Source: Streptococcus oralis (lineage in GTDB: Bacteria; Bacillota; Bacilli; Lactobacillales; Streptococcaceae). From it: a stretch of DNA of 64,000 nt. Under the pieces are notes generated by a model. It did no database searches, was not told the DNA's origin, and was given only the letters and a program-made list of their open reading frames with translations. Shown here one piece after another: positions 11,562-20,909 of the stretch (positions within the stretch are counted from its first letter, which is position 1; each line of letters begins with the position of its first letter). The DNA lies in assembly GCF_016028255.1 (NCBI RefSeq), contig NZ_CP065707.1:1751001-1815000 (forward strand), given 5' to 3'. The position numbers and the translations under genes were made by a program.

Positions 11562-11584
11562 AAAGTTTGGCAGAGCCAAACTTC
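11562..11584 (-). terminator. Terminator after ridA
   Basis: Perfect 9-bp stem (AAGTTTGGC with GCCAAACTT, loop TCT) followed on the minus strand by seven T. It sits 8 nt beyond the ridA stop and about 20 nt before the rapZ start. Confidence 0.9.
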
Positions 11585-11591
11585 AACTAGC

Positions 11592-11972
11592 TTATCCAAT
11601 CTCTGCGATCACTTCAATTTCGACTTTTACATCACGAGGAAGACGTGCAACCTCTACAGCTGAACGAGCTGGAAATTCCTCTTTAAAGGCAGTCTGGTAA
11701 ACCTCGTTAAAAGGAACAAAGTCATTCATATCGCTCAAGAAGCAAGTTGTTTTGACAACATGGTCAAAGTCTGTTCCTGCTTCAGTCAAAATAGCACCGA
11801 TATTTTTCAAGACTTGTTCTGTCTGTTCTTGGATCGTTTCTCCTACAATTTCTCCAGTTTCAGGAGATAGGGGAACTTGACCGCTCGCAAACAAAAGATT
11901 GCCAACGATTTTTCCTTGAACATATGGTCCGATTGCTTTTGGAGCTTTGTCTGTATGAATTGTTTTTGCCAT
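11592..11972 (-). CDS. ridA: RidA family reactive-intermediate deaminase
   Basis: Hydrolyses reactive enamine/imine intermediates released by PLP enzymes. The 126-aa protein has the YjgF/RidA core: AIGPYVQGKIVGNLLFASGQ near residues 13-33 (read with a break), the conserved Arg in PARSAVEVARLP and the closing VEIEVIA. The size is typical for the trimeric family. It lies 9 nt after ysxC, so it probably ends the clpX-ysxC-ridA transcript, consistent with the strong terminator behind it. Confidence 0.93.
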   Translation of the reverse strand: MAKTIHTDKAPKAIGPYVQGKIVGNLLFASGQVPLSPETGEIVGETIQEQTEQVLKNIGAILTEAGTDFDHVVKTTCFLSDMNDFVPFNEVYQTAFKEEFPARSAVEVARLPRDVKVEIEVIAEIG

Positions 11973-11981
11973 TTCTTTCCC

Positions 11982-12569
11982 TCACAATTTTTCTAATATT
12001 GCATCCCAAGCCTGATCCATCCCTGCCTTGCTGACAGATGAAAAGAGGATGAAGTCGTCACTTGGGTCAAAGTTTAATTTCTTTTTGATTGCTGATTCGT
12101 GCTTGTTCCACTTACCACGAGGAATCTTGTCCGCCTTGGTCGCAACGATGATAACCGGAATCTCATAATACTTGAGAAATTCGTACATCTGCACATCATC
12201 TGCTGACGGGTCGTGACGGAGATCTACCAGACTGACCACGGCACGGAGATTTTCACGAGTTGTCAGGTACTCCTCAATCATGCGCCCCCACTTTTCACGT
12301 TCCTTTTTGGAAACGCGGGCATAGCCGTAACCTGGTACATCCACAAAACGCATCTTGTCATCAATATTAAAGAAGTTGAGCAACTGGGTTTTACCTGGTT
12401 TCCCAGATGTACGGGCCAGATTCTTGCGGTTGAGCATGGTGTTGATAAAGCTAGACTTGCCAACATTTGAACGCCCTGCAAGGGCAATCTCTGGCAGGTC
12501 ATCCTGCGGATAGTGGGACTTATTGGCCGCACTAAGCAAGATTTCAGCATTGTGTGTATTGATTCCCAT
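11982..12569 (-). CDS. ysxC: Ribosome biogenesis GTPase YsxC/EngB
   Basis: Small TRAFAC GTPase needed for 50S subunit assembly. The 195-aa protein has G1 [10 protein letters not shown]3 DVPGYG and G4 TKADK. I choose the ATG of MGINTHN, preceded by AGAGGTG at about 5 nt. A GTG two codons earlier is in frame but would place the Shine-Dalgarno inside the gene. It follows clpX by a few nucleotides, the usual clpX-ysxC pairing. Confidence 0.95.
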   Translation of the reverse strand: MGINTHNAEILLSAANKSHYPQDDLPEIALAGRSNVGKSSFINTMLNRKNLARTSGKPGKTQLLNFFNIDDKMRFVDVPGYGYARVSKKEREKWGRMIEEYLTTRENLRAVVSLVDLRHDPSADDVQMYEFLKYYEIPVIIVATKADKIPRGKWNKHESAIKKKLNFDPSDDFILFSSVSKAGMDQAWDAILEKL

Positions 12570-12577
12570 AGTCACCT

Positions 12578-13810
12578 CTAGGCTGTTTCTAGGATTGGTT
12601 TTTCCGTTCCATCGACAGCTTCTTTCGTGATGCGGACCAATTTCACATTTTCTTGACTTGGCACTTCAAACATAACATCTAGCATGGTTTCTTCAATGAT
12701 GGAGCGAAGACCACGCGCACCAGTTTTACGCTCTATAGCCTTATTGGCAATCTCTTGAAGGGCTTCATCGTCAAATTCCAATTCAACGTCATCATAAGAA
12801 AGCAAGGTTTGGTATTGTTTGACCAAAGCATTTCTTGGTTCTTTCAAGATGCGAACCAAGTCATCTACTGTCAATTGCTCAAGAGCAGCAAAGACAGGCA
12901 AGCGTCCAATCAACTCAGGGATAATACCGAATTTTTGAATGTCTTCAGCGATGATTTCTTGCATGTAGGAGCTGTTTTCGTCAATCGCCTTGTTATTTTG
13001 GCCAAAACCGATGACTTTTTCTCCCAGACGTTGTTTAACGATTTCTTCGATGCCATCAAAGGCACCACCCACGATGAAGAGGATATTTTTAGTGTCCACC
13101 TGAATCATCTCTTGTTGCGGATGTTTGCGTCCACCTTGAGGCGGTACGCTGGCTACAGTTCCCTCAATAATCTTGAGAAGGGCTTGTTGTACCCCTTCGC
13201 CCGAAACGTCACGTGTGATAGACACATTCTCGCTCTTCTTGGCAATTTTGTCAATTTCATCAACGTAGATAATCCCACGTTCTGCACGTTCGATGTTAAA
13301 GTCAGCTGCCTGCAAGAGTTTGAGGAGGATATTTTCCACGTCCTCACCCACATAACCAGCCTCAGTCAGAGCTGTCGCATCTGCAATAGCAAAAGGCACG
13401 TTCAAGCTCTTAGCCAAAGTCTGGGCCAAGAAAGTTTTCCCAGAACCAGTTGGGCCAATCATCAAGATGTTTGACTTCTGCAAATCCACATCTTCTGACT
13501 CTTCACGCGTATCATGGAAATTGATACGTTTGTAGTGGTTGTAAACTGCTACTGCCAAGGCACGTTTGGCACGATCTTGACCGATCACATAATGGTTCAA
13601 GATATTGAGGAGCTCGATTGGTTTTGGTACTTCAGACAAGTCTGCCAAGACTTCCTCAGCCAACTCCTCCCGAATAATTTCCTGAGCCAATTCCACACAT
13701 TCATTACAGATAAAGGCATTGTTCCCAGCGATTATTTTCTTTACTTCTTCTTGGCTTTTGCCACAAAATGAGCAATAAACCATCATATCATTTTTCCTAT
13801 TTGTAGGCAT
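12578..13810 (-). CDS. clpX: ATP-dependent Clp protease ATP-binding subunit ClpX
   Basis: AAA+ unfoldase that feeds tagged or damaged proteins to ClpP. The 410-aa protein has the N-terminal C4 zinc finger (CSFC and CNEC, residues 13-39), Walker A GPTGSGKT, Walker B IIYVDEID, the sensor region and the IGF-type ClpP loop (VIGFGQ, about residues 256-261). AAGGAAA sits 5 nt before the ATG. It follows folA and a small membrane-protein gene, an order I recall from pneumococcus. Confidence 0.97.
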   Translation of the reverse strand: MPTNRKNDMMVYCSFCGKSQEEVKKIIAGNNAFICNECVELAQEIIREELAEEVLADLSEVPKPIELLNILNHYVIGQDRAKRALAVAVYNHYKRINFHDTREESEDVDLQKSNILMIGPTGSGKTFLAQTLAKSLNVPFAIADATALTEAGYVGEDVENILLKLLQAADFNIERAERGIIYVDEIDKIAKKSENVSITRDVSGEGVQQALLKIIEGTVASVPPQGGRKHPQQEMIQVDTKNILFIVGGAFDGIEEIVKQRLGEKVIGFGQNNKAIDENSSYMQEIIAEDIQKFGIIPELIGRLPVFAALEQLTVDDLVRILKEPRNALVKQYQTLLSYDDVELEFDDEALQEIANKAIERKTGARGLRSIIEETMLDVMFEVPSQENVKLVRITKEAVDGTEKPILETA

Positions 13811-13841
13811 GATTTCCTTCCGTTCTATATTTTCTTTCTAT

Positions 13842-14012
13842 CTAAAATAAGGTCATATAAAAAGCATGGACACTGTTTACCAGATTGGTAAAAGCATTCA
13901 ACCAGAGTAAGGCAGATAGTCCATAGCGCTTCTTACGAAAAGCCTGTGCTCCAGTCAAAATACAGATTACACACAAAAAAGCTGTAAAAAATCCAAATAT
14001 ACTGCGCTCCAT
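13842..14012 (-). CDS. 56-aa membrane protein between folA and clpX
   Basis: A 56-codon gene whose ATG overlaps the folA TAA stop by one base (TAATG), the classic arrangement for reinitiation. It begins [20 protein letters not shown] and ends FYMTLF. It has one clear transmembrane helix (about residues 6-22), a basic RKKR turn at 26-29 and a second hydrophobic stretch, which fits a two-helix hairpin in the membrane. I recall a small gene at this place in pneumococcus but know no function. About 30 nt separate its stop from the clpX start. Confidence 0.75.
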   Translation of the reverse strand: MERSIFGFFTAFLCVICILTGAQAFRKKRYGLSALLWLNAFTNLVNSVHAFYMTLF

Positions 14013-14518
14013 TAGACTTCCTTTCTTTCTCGGTATTCGATGGTGAAATCATAGTCGTTTTTCTCATCTCGGGTATAAGATTTGCTTGCGACTGTCTCAA
14101 AACGAGACAAGTTAAACTCCTCAGGGAAATAGGTATCTCCCTCCACCTGAGCATGAATCTGTGTCACGATGATTTCATCTAAATAAGGCTCAAAAGCCTG
14201 AAAAATCTGTTTTCCACCTATGATATAGAGATTCTTGTCCTGACTCTGATACCAAGCTAAAACAGACTTCACATCTTGAAACACGAGCGCACCATCCACG
14301 ACTTCGTCACTGTTTCGTGTCAAAATCAAGGTTTGGCGTTTGGGAAGCAGACGACGTCCCATTCCATCAAAGGTCACTCGCCCCATCAAGATGGCGTGAT
14401 TTAAAGTTGTTTCCTTAAAATGCTGTAATTCTGCTGGCAAATGCCAAGGAAGACGATCTTCTTTACCAATCACACCTTTCTCATCTTGGGCCCAAATGGC
14501 TATGATTTTCTTTGTCAT
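14012..14518 (-). CDS. folA: Dihydrofolate reductase
   Basis: NADPH-dependent reduction of dihydrofolate to tetrahydrofolate; target of trimethoprim. The 168-aa protein has the family core [13 protein letters not shown] (residues 23-35), ILMGRVTF and YIIGGKQIF. Counting from the start, residue 100 is Ile, the trimethoprim-susceptible state; Leu at this site is the known pneumococcal resistance change. I see no two-residue insertion in the loop after LILTRNS either. It is followed directly by the 56-aa membrane protein and clpX. Confidence 0.96.
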   Translation of the reverse strand: MTKKIIAIWAQDEKGVIGKEDRLPWHLPAELQHFKETTLNHAILMGRVTFDGMGRRLLPKRQTLILTRNSDEVVDGALVFQDVKSVLAWYQSQDKNLYIIGGKQIFQAFEPYLDEIIVTQIHAQVEGDTYFPEEFNLSRFETVASKSYTRDEKNDYDFTIEYRERKEV

Positions 14519-14602
14519 GCTTCCATCCTTTTCATTGATACTACTATTTTATCAAAAATCTCCCAAAAAGACTGTTTTCAAATGCTCCCAAAGAGAGAAA
14601 AG

Positions 14603-14626
14603 AAGCAGGCTAGCCTTAGCCTGCTT
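14603..14626 (-). terminator. Terminator after cmk
   Basis: 9-bp stem (AGCAGGCTA with TAGCCTGCT, loop AGGC region) followed on the minus strand by TCTTTTCTC, just beyond the cmk stop. Confidence 0.85.
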
Positions 14627-14632
14627 CACCTG

Positions 14633-15310
14633 TCACTCGGACATGCGTTTTTTTGCTTCTGATTTAATTTTTTCGACCACTTCTTGGATACTTAATCCAG
14701 TTGTGTCAAGGTAAACTGCATCCTCCGCTTGTTTGAGAGGAGATGTTTCGCGATGACTATCTTTGTAATCACGTGCCGCAATCTCTTCTTTCAGCGTTTC
14801 CAAGTCAGTCTCAATCCCTTTAGCAATATTTTCCTTGTAGCGACGCTCTGCTCTTTCTTCAACAGAGGCTACTAGAAAAATCTTGAGTTCAGCTTGTGGT
14901 AAAACAACTGTCCCGATATCACGCCCATCCATGACGATACCACCTTGCTGAGCAATTTCCTGTTGGAGAGAAACCAATTTCTCACGCACTTCAGGAATGG
15001 CAGCGATGCTTGAAACCTTGTTGGTCACTTCATTTTCACGAATCGGATGAGTAATATCAACATCTCCTACAAAAACAAGTTGTTCGCCTGCCTCCGAACG
15101 TCCAAAACTAATAGGGTGTTGGTTAAGAAGCTCAAGAAGTTGGTCTACATTTCCTGCATCCAACTGGTGCTTGAGTGCTATATAAGTTGCAGCACGGTAC
15201 ATAGCGCCCGTGTCGAGATAAGTGTAACCAAAATCCTTGGCGACAATCTTTGCAACCGTACTCTTACCACTGGAAGCAGGACCATCAATAGCAATTTGAA
15301 TTGTCTTCAT
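14633..15310 (-). CDS. cmk: Cytidylate kinase
   Basis: Phosphorylates CMP/dCMP to the diphosphate, feeding nucleotide and lipid precursor pools. The 225-aa protein has P-loop [10 protein letters not shown] (about residues 8-17), the DTGAMYRA substrate motif, and the [12 protein letters not shown] motif of the CMP-binding region. The length is typical for the long bacterial form. It lies 9 nt after the LysM protein gene and ends in its own terminator, so the two form a short operon. Confidence 0.96.
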   Translation of the reverse strand: MKTIQIAIDGPASSGKSTVAKIVAKDFGYTYLDTGAMYRAATYIALKHQLDAGNVDQLLELLNQHPISFGRSEAGEQLVFVGDVDITHPIRENEVTNKVSSIAAIPEVREKLVSLQQEIAQQGGIVMDGRDIGTVVLPQAELKIFLVASVEERAERRYKENIAKGIETDLETLKEEIAARDYKDSHRETSPLKQAEDAVYLDTTGLSIQEVVEKIKSEAKKRMSE

Positions 15311-15319
15311 TTCCGACTC

Positions 15320-15814
15320 CTATCTAGTCTTGATGACATCACCAGGGCTGGCAAACCAAGTTCCTGATGACATATGAGAAGGATTCAGAGCTTCTAGCTG
15401 GGCAATGGAAATTCCTGCACGCTGAGCAAGAGCTGCTTCTCCTTCTCCAGGTTGCACAGTAAGCGTTCCTTCTCCATCTGTGTGTTCTTCAGAACTACTT
15501 TCTGAAGGAGTTGATTCTTTCGTTTCTTGAGCTTTACTAGTAGAGGAAGTAGACTCTTCCACTTTAGAGGTTGACGATGGAGCTGAAGAATCATAAAAAT
15601 CCTTCAAAGCTGCCGTGCGGTTACTTCCTCCAGTAGAAAGGTAAATCAATACGACAACCATCGCTACAACGATTACAAAGAAGAGGCTAGCTAGAATGGT
15701 CAAGACACGATTGGCAACAACACCTTTTCCTTTTTGTTTACGGTGACGACGCTCTAATCTTGTTTCTTCTTCTCTGTTGTCATAAATATCTTCTTGCCAC
15801 GGTTCTTTTGCCAT
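15320..15814 (-). CDS. LysM-domain membrane-anchored protein (SAG1386/EF1546 type)
   Basis: A 164-aa type II membrane protein likely held at the cell surface. A basic cytoplasmic head (about residues 1-33) is followed by one transmembrane helix (about 35-60), a Ser/Thr/Glu-rich linker (about 75-115) and a C-terminal LysM-like module (LTVQPGEGEAALAQRAGIS, then ALNP and PGDVIKTR), which would bind peptidoglycan. It matches the SAG1386/EF1546 surface-protein family as I recall it. It is transcribed divergently from the ferredoxin gene across a 45-nt gap. Confidence 0.85.
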   Translation of the reverse strand: MAKEPWQEDIYDNREEETRLERRHRKQKGKGVVANRVLTILASLFFVIVVAMVVVLIYLSTGGSNRTAALKDFYDSSAPSSTSKVEESTSSTSKAQETKESTPSESSSEEHTDGEGTLTVQPGEGEAALAQRAGISIAQLEALNPSHMSSGTWFASPGDVIKTR

Positions 15815-15824
15815 ACCTTACTCC

Positions 15825-15860
15825 TTGTATTTTTTTCATTTTCTTATTACAATATAAATA
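15825..15860 (+). promoter_or_regulatory. Candidate promoter giving a leaderless ferredoxin mRNA
   Basis: -35 TTGTAT and -10 TACAAT with a 17-nt spacer. The predicted start of transcription, about 7 nt past the -10, coincides with the A of the ferredoxin ATG. No Shine-Dalgarno-like purine run is visible between the -10 and the ATG. Confidence 0.55.
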
Positions 15861-16063
15861 TGAAACTCACACTTATACCTGAACGTTGCATCGCCTGCGG
15901 GCTTTGCCAAACCTATTCTGAACTCTTTGATTACCATGATAATGGTATTGTTCGCTTTTACGATGATCCTGTTGAATTACAAAGAGAAATCGCTGAGACC
16001 AGCGATGTTCTGGAGGCCATCAAACATTGTCCTACACGAGCACTTCTCAAAGATCCATCGTAA
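15860..16063 (+). CDS. fer: Ferredoxin (single 4Fe-4S)
   Basis: A 67-aa electron carrier. The cluster ligands are CIACGLC (Cys10, Cys13, Cys16) plus the Cys of HCPTRAL near the C-terminus, giving CxxCxxC...CP and so one 4Fe-4S cluster. The middle is strongly acidic, as usual for ferredoxins. I start at MKLTLIPERC, the only start that gives the family N-terminus; the upstream in-frame extension would run across the promoter. Likely partner: the NADP reductase at 7.8 kb. Confidence 0.9.
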   Translation: MKLTLIPERCIACGLCQTYSELFDYHDNGIVRFYDDPVELQREIAETSDVLEAIKHCPTRALLKDPS

Positions 16064-16138
16064 TGTACAGGGAATGAATGTTGATGATTTTTTCTCTTTA
16101 TTCCCACATCTACTAGTTTAGCATATTTCAAGGTAAAA

Positions 16139-17104
16139 TTATAGTCTTTTCCGGTTATTTTTTCCTTTAAAAACAGAAAGATCACTTTTTTCTTTGACGA
16201 GATAGAGTGGTCTTTTTTTGGTTTCCATATAGATCTTACTGATATATTTTCCCAAAATCCCAATGGTCAGGAGTTGAATCCCTCCAAGAAAGAGAATGAC
16301 AGCCATCAAAGAGGTCCAACCAGATGTCGGATTCCCCAAGATAAGGGTTCGAAACACCACAAAAACAGTCATCATAAAAGAAATAAAACAAGATAGGAGT
16401 CCCGCTACAAAGGCTATACTCAAGGGAAAATCTGAAAAATTGAGAATCCCTTCAATCGAGTAGAAAAAGAGCTGTCTAAAACTCCAACTGGTCTTGCCAG
16501 CCTGTCTTTCGACATTTGGATAGTCTAGGTAGTATGTTCGAAAACCGACCCAAGCAAAGAGTCCCTTAGAAAAACGATTGGACTCTGTCAAGGATAAAAT
16601 AGCATCTACCACAGATCTTCTCATCATGCGAAAATCACGGGCACCTGAGGGCAGAGCCACTGGACTGATTTTTTGCATGAGGCGGTAAAAGATGTCAGCG
16701 CAGAAACTGCGAAAAAAGGGTTCACCCTCCCGACTGGTTCTCCGTGTCCCAACACAGTCCAAGTTCGCATCCTGGTCTAGTAAGGCTTTCATCTCAAGTA
16801 GCATACTGGGAGGATCCTGAAGGTCTGCATCCATCACGACCACCAAGTCTCCAGTTGCATGCTGCAAGCCTGCATACAGAGCTGCTTCTTTCCCAAAATT
16901 TCGCGAGAAAGAGATATAATGTACCGCAGAATTTTGCACCCGATAAGCCTTCAAAAGCTCCAAAGTGCCATCGCTTGAACCATCGTCTACAAAGACATAT
17001 TCGACTTCTGCCCCCAATTCTGGAAGGAGTGCTTCAACAGACTGATAAAAAAGAGGAAGTACTTCCTCTTCGTTTAGACATGGGACAATGATTGAAATCA
17101 TCAT
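16139..17104 (-). CDS. Family 2 glycosyltransferase (GtrB/DPM1-like)
   Basis: Membrane-bound glycosyltransferase likely moving a sugar from a nucleotide donor onto undecaprenyl phosphate. The protein has a GT-A domain starting ISIIVPCLNEEE, with the metal-binding MDADLQDPP and VGTRRTSREGE motifs, then two C-terminal transmembrane helices, the layout of GtrB/YkoT proteins. I start at the tandem ATG two bases past the galE stop; the frame extends 5' inside galE but without family similarity. The tight galE linkage suggests a galactose or glucose donor. Confidence 0.88.
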   Translation of the reverse strand: MMISIIVPCLNEEEVLPLFYQSVEALLPELGAEVEYVFVDDGSSDGTLELLKAYRVQNSAVHYISFSRNFGKEAALYAGLQHATGDLVVVMDADLQDPPSMLLEMKALLDQDANLDCVGTRRTSREGEPFFRSFCADIFYRLMQKISPVALPSGARDFRMMRRSVVDAILSLTESNRFSKGLFAWVGFRTYYLDYPNVERQAGKTSWSFRQLFFYSIEGILNFSDFPLSIAFVAGLLSCFISFMMTVFVVFRTLILGNPTSGWTSLMAVILFLGGIQLLTIGILGKYISKIYMETKKRPLYLVKEKSDLSVFKGKNNRKRL

Positions 17105-17105
17105 C

Positions 17106-18125
17106 TTAGTCTTCAAATCCATTTGGATGCTTGCTTTGCCAACGCCATGCGTCTTCACACATTTGAGTAATATCGAGTTCTGCTTCCCAGCCAAGTTCGG
17201 CTTTGGCTTTTGCTGGGTCTGAGTAGCAGGCAGCGATATCACCTGGGCGACGTTCTACGATGCGGTAAGGAATAGGACGTCCCACCGCTTTTTCCATGTT
17301 TTGGATAATTTCAAGAACAGAGTAACCTTTACCTGTTCCAAGGTTATAAATATTAAGACCTGAACCTTTTTGGAGTTTTTTAAGAGCTGCAACGTGACCT
17401 TTGGCTAGGTCTACGACATGGATATAGTCACGAACCCCGGTTCCATCTTCTGTATCGTAATCATCTCCAAATACTTGCACTTGCTCTAGTTTGCCCACTG
17501 CTACTTGTGAGACATAAGGCAAGAGGTTGTTTGGAATACCGTTTGGATTTTCTCCCAAGTCTCCACTTTCATGCGCTCCGATTGGGTTAAAGTAACGAAG
17601 CAAGACCACATTCCATTCCGAGTCTGCTTTGTAAATATCCGTCAAAATTTCCTCAAGCATAAGCTTAGTGCGGCCATATGGATTGGTCACTGAAAGTGGG
17701 AAATCTTCCAAGATTGGCACTGTATGAGGATCTCCGTAAACTGTCGCAGAAGAACTGAAAATAATGTTTTTACAGTTGTTTTCTTCCATGACCTTCAAAA
17801 GACTAACAGTTCCAGCGATATTGTTGTCATAGTAGGCAAGAGGAATACGGGTAGATTCACCGACAGCCTTCAAGCCAGCAAAGTGAATGACTCCTGTTGG
17901 TTCTTCTTGTTTGAAAATGTCACGAAGAGTATCTGTATCACGGATATCTGCCTCATAGAAAGGCACTTCAACTCCTGTAATTCTTTCAACAACTTCTAAA
18001 CTTTTTCGATTGCTGTTGACAAGGTTATCCACCACAACAACCTGATGACCTGCTTGGATTAACTCAATAACTGTGTGGGTTCCGATAAAACCTGCTCCAC
18101 CCGTCACCAAAATCTTTTCTTGCAT
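17106..18125 (-). CDS. galE: UDP-glucose 4-epimerase
   Basis: Interconverts UDP-glucose and UDP-galactose using bound NAD. The 339-aa short-chain dehydrogenase-type protein has GGAGFIGTH near its start, HFAGLKAVGES, SSSATVYG and the catalytic YGRTK (YxxxK). It closes with the sugar-binding YNLGTGKGYSVLE and RPGDIAACYSD regions. It is followed at once by the glycosyltransferase, which suggests it supplies that enzyme with donor sugar for a surface polymer rather than serving the Leloir pathway alone. Confidence 0.96.
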   Translation of the reverse strand: MQEKILVTGGAGFIGTHTVIELIQAGHQVVVVDNLVNSNRKSLEVVERITGVEVPFYEADIRDTDTLRDIFKQEEPTGVIHFAGLKAVGESTRIPLAYYDNNIAGTVSLLKVMEENNCKNIIFSSSATVYGDPHTVPILEDFPLSVTNPYGRTKLMLEEILTDIYKADSEWNVVLLRYFNPIGAHESGDLGENPNGIPNNLLPYVSQVAVGKLEQVQVFGDDYDTEDGTGVRDYIHVVDLAKGHVAALKKLQKGSGLNIYNLGTGKGYSVLEIIQNMEKAVGRPIPYRIVERRPGDIAACYSDPAKAKAELGWEAELDITQMCEDAWRWQSKHPNGFED

Positions 18126-18226
18126 CTTCTTTCCTCGATTCTCGGATTATTTTTTCTTATTTTACCATTTTTGATAGGGAATGTCATTTGCCATCCTAGA
18201 GGGGAGGCTAAAATTTCAGTAAAATT

Positions 18227-19339
18227 CTATTCTCTTTTTACTCGTTTGACATAGTTTTCAATTGGGTAGTTTAGAGGGTCCAAGGTCAACTCCTTGTCTT
18301 GAATCAGTTGAGCTAAATGGTAACCGATGATAGGACCCGTTGTGAGGCCTGATGAACCTAGTCCACTAGCCGCATAGACACCTGCTAAGCCTGGCACCTG
18401 TCCAAAGAAAGGTGAGAAATCACTGGTGTAGGCACGGATTCCCACACGCTCACCCGATGATTTCGCTCCTGCCAAGGCTGGATAGTGAGGCAAGGCCGCA
18501 TCCTCCATTTGTTGGAGCAAGCTTTCATCCACTGTCAAGTCAAATCCCATGTCATTTTCATGAGTAGCTCCTAGGGACAATTTCCCGCCTGCAAAAGGAA
18601 TTAAATCCCACTCCCCTTCTGGCATGACAACAGGGTAAGCTTCCATGTCTTGGGTAAGTTGATAATCTCGGAGTTGTCCTTTTTGGGGACGAATATCTAC
18701 TTCATAACCTAAAGGCTCTAACAGATGTCCCAACCAAGCTCCCGTCGCCAAAATAACCTGATCAAATACCTCTTCGTCAATCTGGTAACCTGATGCTAAA
18801 GGTGTCAGAGTTACTTTTTCTTTGACCAGTTTGACCTGACTAGCTTCTAGCAAACGAGTCACTAAGAGTTGACCATCTACTCTCGCTCCACCAGAAGCAT
18901 AGAGCAGGCGGTCAAATGCTTGCAGACCAGGAAAAAACTCATTTGCAGACGCTTGGTCTAAAATGGCTAACTGGCCTATCAAGGGAGACTCTTCTCTTCG
19001 CTCTATGGCTAGTTGATAGAGTTCTTCTAGCTTGGATTCATCCTTTTTCAAGAGAAAAACTCCCGAACATTGGTAAAAGTCAATTTCCTGGCCAGACTTT
19101 TCTAAATCAGCCAACAAATCCACATAAAAGTCAGCCCCCAAGCGTGCCATCTTGTACCAGGCTTTATTACGACGTTTGGAAAACCAAGGACTGATAATTC
19201 CCGCCGCGGCCTTGGTAGCTTGACCTTGTCCATGGTCAAAAACAATCACCTCTAGGTCACTTTCTTGTGAGAGGTAGTAGGCTGCTGTTGCTCCCACAAT
19301 TCCTGCTCCGATAATAGCAACTTTTTTCATTGTTTTCAC
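18227..19339 (-). CDS. FAD-dependent amine/D-amino-acid-type oxidoreductase
   Basis: DAO-family flavoenzyme. The 370-aa protein has the N-terminal dinucleotide loop AIIGAGIVGATAAYYLS followed by an acidic residue (VIVFDHG) and the C-terminal FAD motif VYAASGLGSSGLTTGP. The overall layout is that of DadA/ThiO-like oxidases. The substrate cannot be read from the sequence. It starts 7 nt after the Nif3-like gene and completes a trmK-nif3-oxidoreductase run, with gaps small enough for one transcript. Confidence 0.86.
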   Translation of the reverse strand: MKTMKKVAIIGAGIVGATAAYYLSQESDLEVIVFDHGQGQATKAAAGIISPWFSKRRNKAWYKMARLGADFYVDLLADLEKSGQEIDFYQCSGVFLLKKDESKLEELYQLAIERREESPLIGQLAILDQASANEFFPGLQAFDRLLYASGGARVDGQLLVTRLLEASQVKLVKEKVTLTPLASGYQIDEEVFDQVILATGAWLGHLLEPLGYEVDIRPQKGQLRDYQLTQDMEAYPVVMPEGEWDLIPFAGGKLSLGATHENDMGFDLTVDESLLQQMEDAALPHYPALAGAKSSGERVGIRAYTSDFSPFFGQVPGLAGVYAASGLGSSGLTTGPIIGYHLAQLIQDKELTLDPLNYPIENYVKRVKRE

Positions 19340-19346
19340 TTTCTAA

Positions 19347-20144
19347 CTAGATATGGTGGAAAGGATTGGTCGATGCTTGACTAGGTAAAATATCAATGTC
19401 CCAGCCTTTCTCTTCCTTCCATTGAGTAAGAAGTGCTGCGACTCTTTCCACAAAAAGCACTTCTATATAGTGACCTGGGTCCAAGGCCAACAAGCCATCA
19501 GACAACATATCCTGGGCAGTGTGGTAGTAGATGTCACCAGTAATGTAGACATCTGCCCCCTTAGCTAAAGCATCCTTATAGAAAGATTGACCACTACCGC
19601 CACAGATGGCCACTCTTGAAATAGGCTTCTGCAAATCACTTTCTTGATAATGCACCATTCGAAGGCTATCTAGACCAAAGACTTGCTTGACATGCTGGGC
19701 CAATACCCCAAAAGGCTGAGGCTGAATCGTTCCAATCCGCCCAATCCCACGTTCTGGGCCTGTTTCCTGAAGATAAGTCGTCTCCTCAATACCTATCATC
19801 TGACAGAACCAGTCATTGAGACCATTTTCAACAATGTCAATATTGGTATGGCTGACATAAACTGCGATGTCATGCTTGATTAGGTCAATGTAAATCTGAT
19901 TTTGCGGACGACTAGCTACCAAGTCCTTGATAGGACGGAAAATCGGCGCGTGCTTGACGATAATCAAGTCCACACCCTTTTCAACGGCCTCTGCCACCGT
20001 ATCTTCACGAATGTCGAGAGCAACCATAACCCTTTGGATCTCCTTGTCTAGAGTACCGATTTGCAGACCACGACTGTCTCCCTCCATAGAAAATTCCTGA
20101 GGGCAAAAGCCTTCATACGCGTTAATCACTTCACTTGCTAGCAT
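19347..20144 (-). CDS. Nif3-like dinuclear metal centre protein
   Basis: Nif3/YqfO family, a conserved toroidal hexamer with two metals; some members are GTP cyclohydrolase I type 1B-like, but function is mostly unknown. The 265-aa protein shows metal-ligand motifs [11 protein letters not shown] (about residues 59-69), YVSHTNIDI, and the C-terminal [12 protein letters not shown]. The start overlaps the end of trmK by 14 nt, the usual coupling of these two genes in Firmicutes. Confidence 0.92.
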   Translation of the reverse strand: MLASEVINAYEGFCPQEFSMEGDSRGLQIGTLDKEIQRVMVALDIREDTVAEAVEKGVDLIIVKHAPIFRPIKDLVASRPQNQIYIDLIKHDIAVYVSHTNIDIVENGLNDWFCQMIGIEETTYLQETGPERGIGRIGTIQPQPFGVLAQHVKQVFGLDSLRMVHYQESDLQKPISRVAICGGSGQSFYKDALAKGADVYITGDIYYHTAQDMLSDGLLALDPGHYIEVLFVERVAALLTQWKEEKGWDIDILPSQASTNPFHHI

Positions 20145-20808
20145 GGAGAACCTCCTTGATGGCTTGAATTTTATCTATTAGAACCTGTCTCTCTGACAGA
20201 TTTTTTCCTGGGATTTGACTAAGGGCAAAATCTAACTTAGCAGCTTCTTTTTGCCATTTTTTGACGAAGACTGGGCTGACTCCTTTGGACAAGAAGGGGC
20301 CAAAACGGATATCGATATCTGACAACTTCATTTGTCCTGCTTCCACCACCAAAATCTCGTAGAACTTGCCAGCTTCTTCTAGGATGCTTTCTGCCACAAT
20401 CTGAAAATCGTTATCTTGCAACCAAATGCGCAAGTCGTCTTCACGATTATTAGGCTGTAGAATCAAACGTTCTACATTAGCTAACTTTTCCAAACCTTCT
20501 TCCAGTATGGTAGCAATCAAACGACCTCCCATACCAGCGATGGTGATGACCGACACTTGGTCTTCCTCTTCAAAGGCTGCCAAGCCATTGGCTAAACGGA
20601 CTTGGATTTTCTCCTTTAACCCATGAGATTCAACATTCTTGACCGCAGACTGGTAGGGTCCTTCCACAACCTCACCTGCAATGGCATGCTCTAGATGGCC
20701 TTTCTCTACCAAATCGATCGGTAGATAAGCATGGTCACTTCCAACATCTAGTAGAATGGCCCCCTGAGGTACAAAGGAAGCTACCATTTCTAATCTCTTT
20801 GAAATCAT
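20131..20808 (-). CDS. trmK: tRNA (adenine22-N1)-methyltransferase TrmK
   Basis: Methylates N1 of A22 in tRNA using S-adenosylmethionine. The 225-aa protein has motif [12 protein letters not shown] (about residues 20-30), the catalytic-region [12 protein letters not shown] and LILQPNN, and a C-terminal coiled-coil tail. The length and these motifs fit the YqfN/TrmK family. It overlaps the Nif3-like gene by 14 nt. Confidence 0.93.
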   Translation of the reverse strand: MISKRLEMVASFVPQGAILLDVGSDHAYLPIDLVEKGHLEHAIAGEVVEGPYQSAVKNVESHGLKEKIQVRLANGLAAFEEEDQVSVITIAGMGGRLIATILEEGLEKLANVERLILQPNNREDDLRIWLQDNDFQIVAESILEEAGKFYEILVVEAGQMKLSDIDIRFGPFLSKGVSPVFVKKWQKEAAKLDFALSQIPGKNLSERQVLIDKIQAIKEVLHASK

Positions 20809-20876
20809 CTTCTCTCACTTTCCAAAACTCTATTACCTCTTATTATACCATATTTCAGCTAGCAATCTTGTACCTA

Positions 20877-20900
20877 AAAAAACCGCAATCCACAGATTGC
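20877..20900 (-). terminator. Terminator after the P-type ATPase gene
   Basis: 6-bp stem (GCAATC with GATTGC, loop TGTG) followed on the minus strand by GGTTTTTTT, about 10 nt beyond the ATPase stop. Confidence 0.8.
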
Positions 20901-20909
20901 AGTCTTTCT

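Noticed and set aside
12755..13474. 239-aa open frame on the plus strand inside clpX
   Set aside because: Antisense shadow of a highly conserved gene; no ribosome-binding site or recognisable domain.
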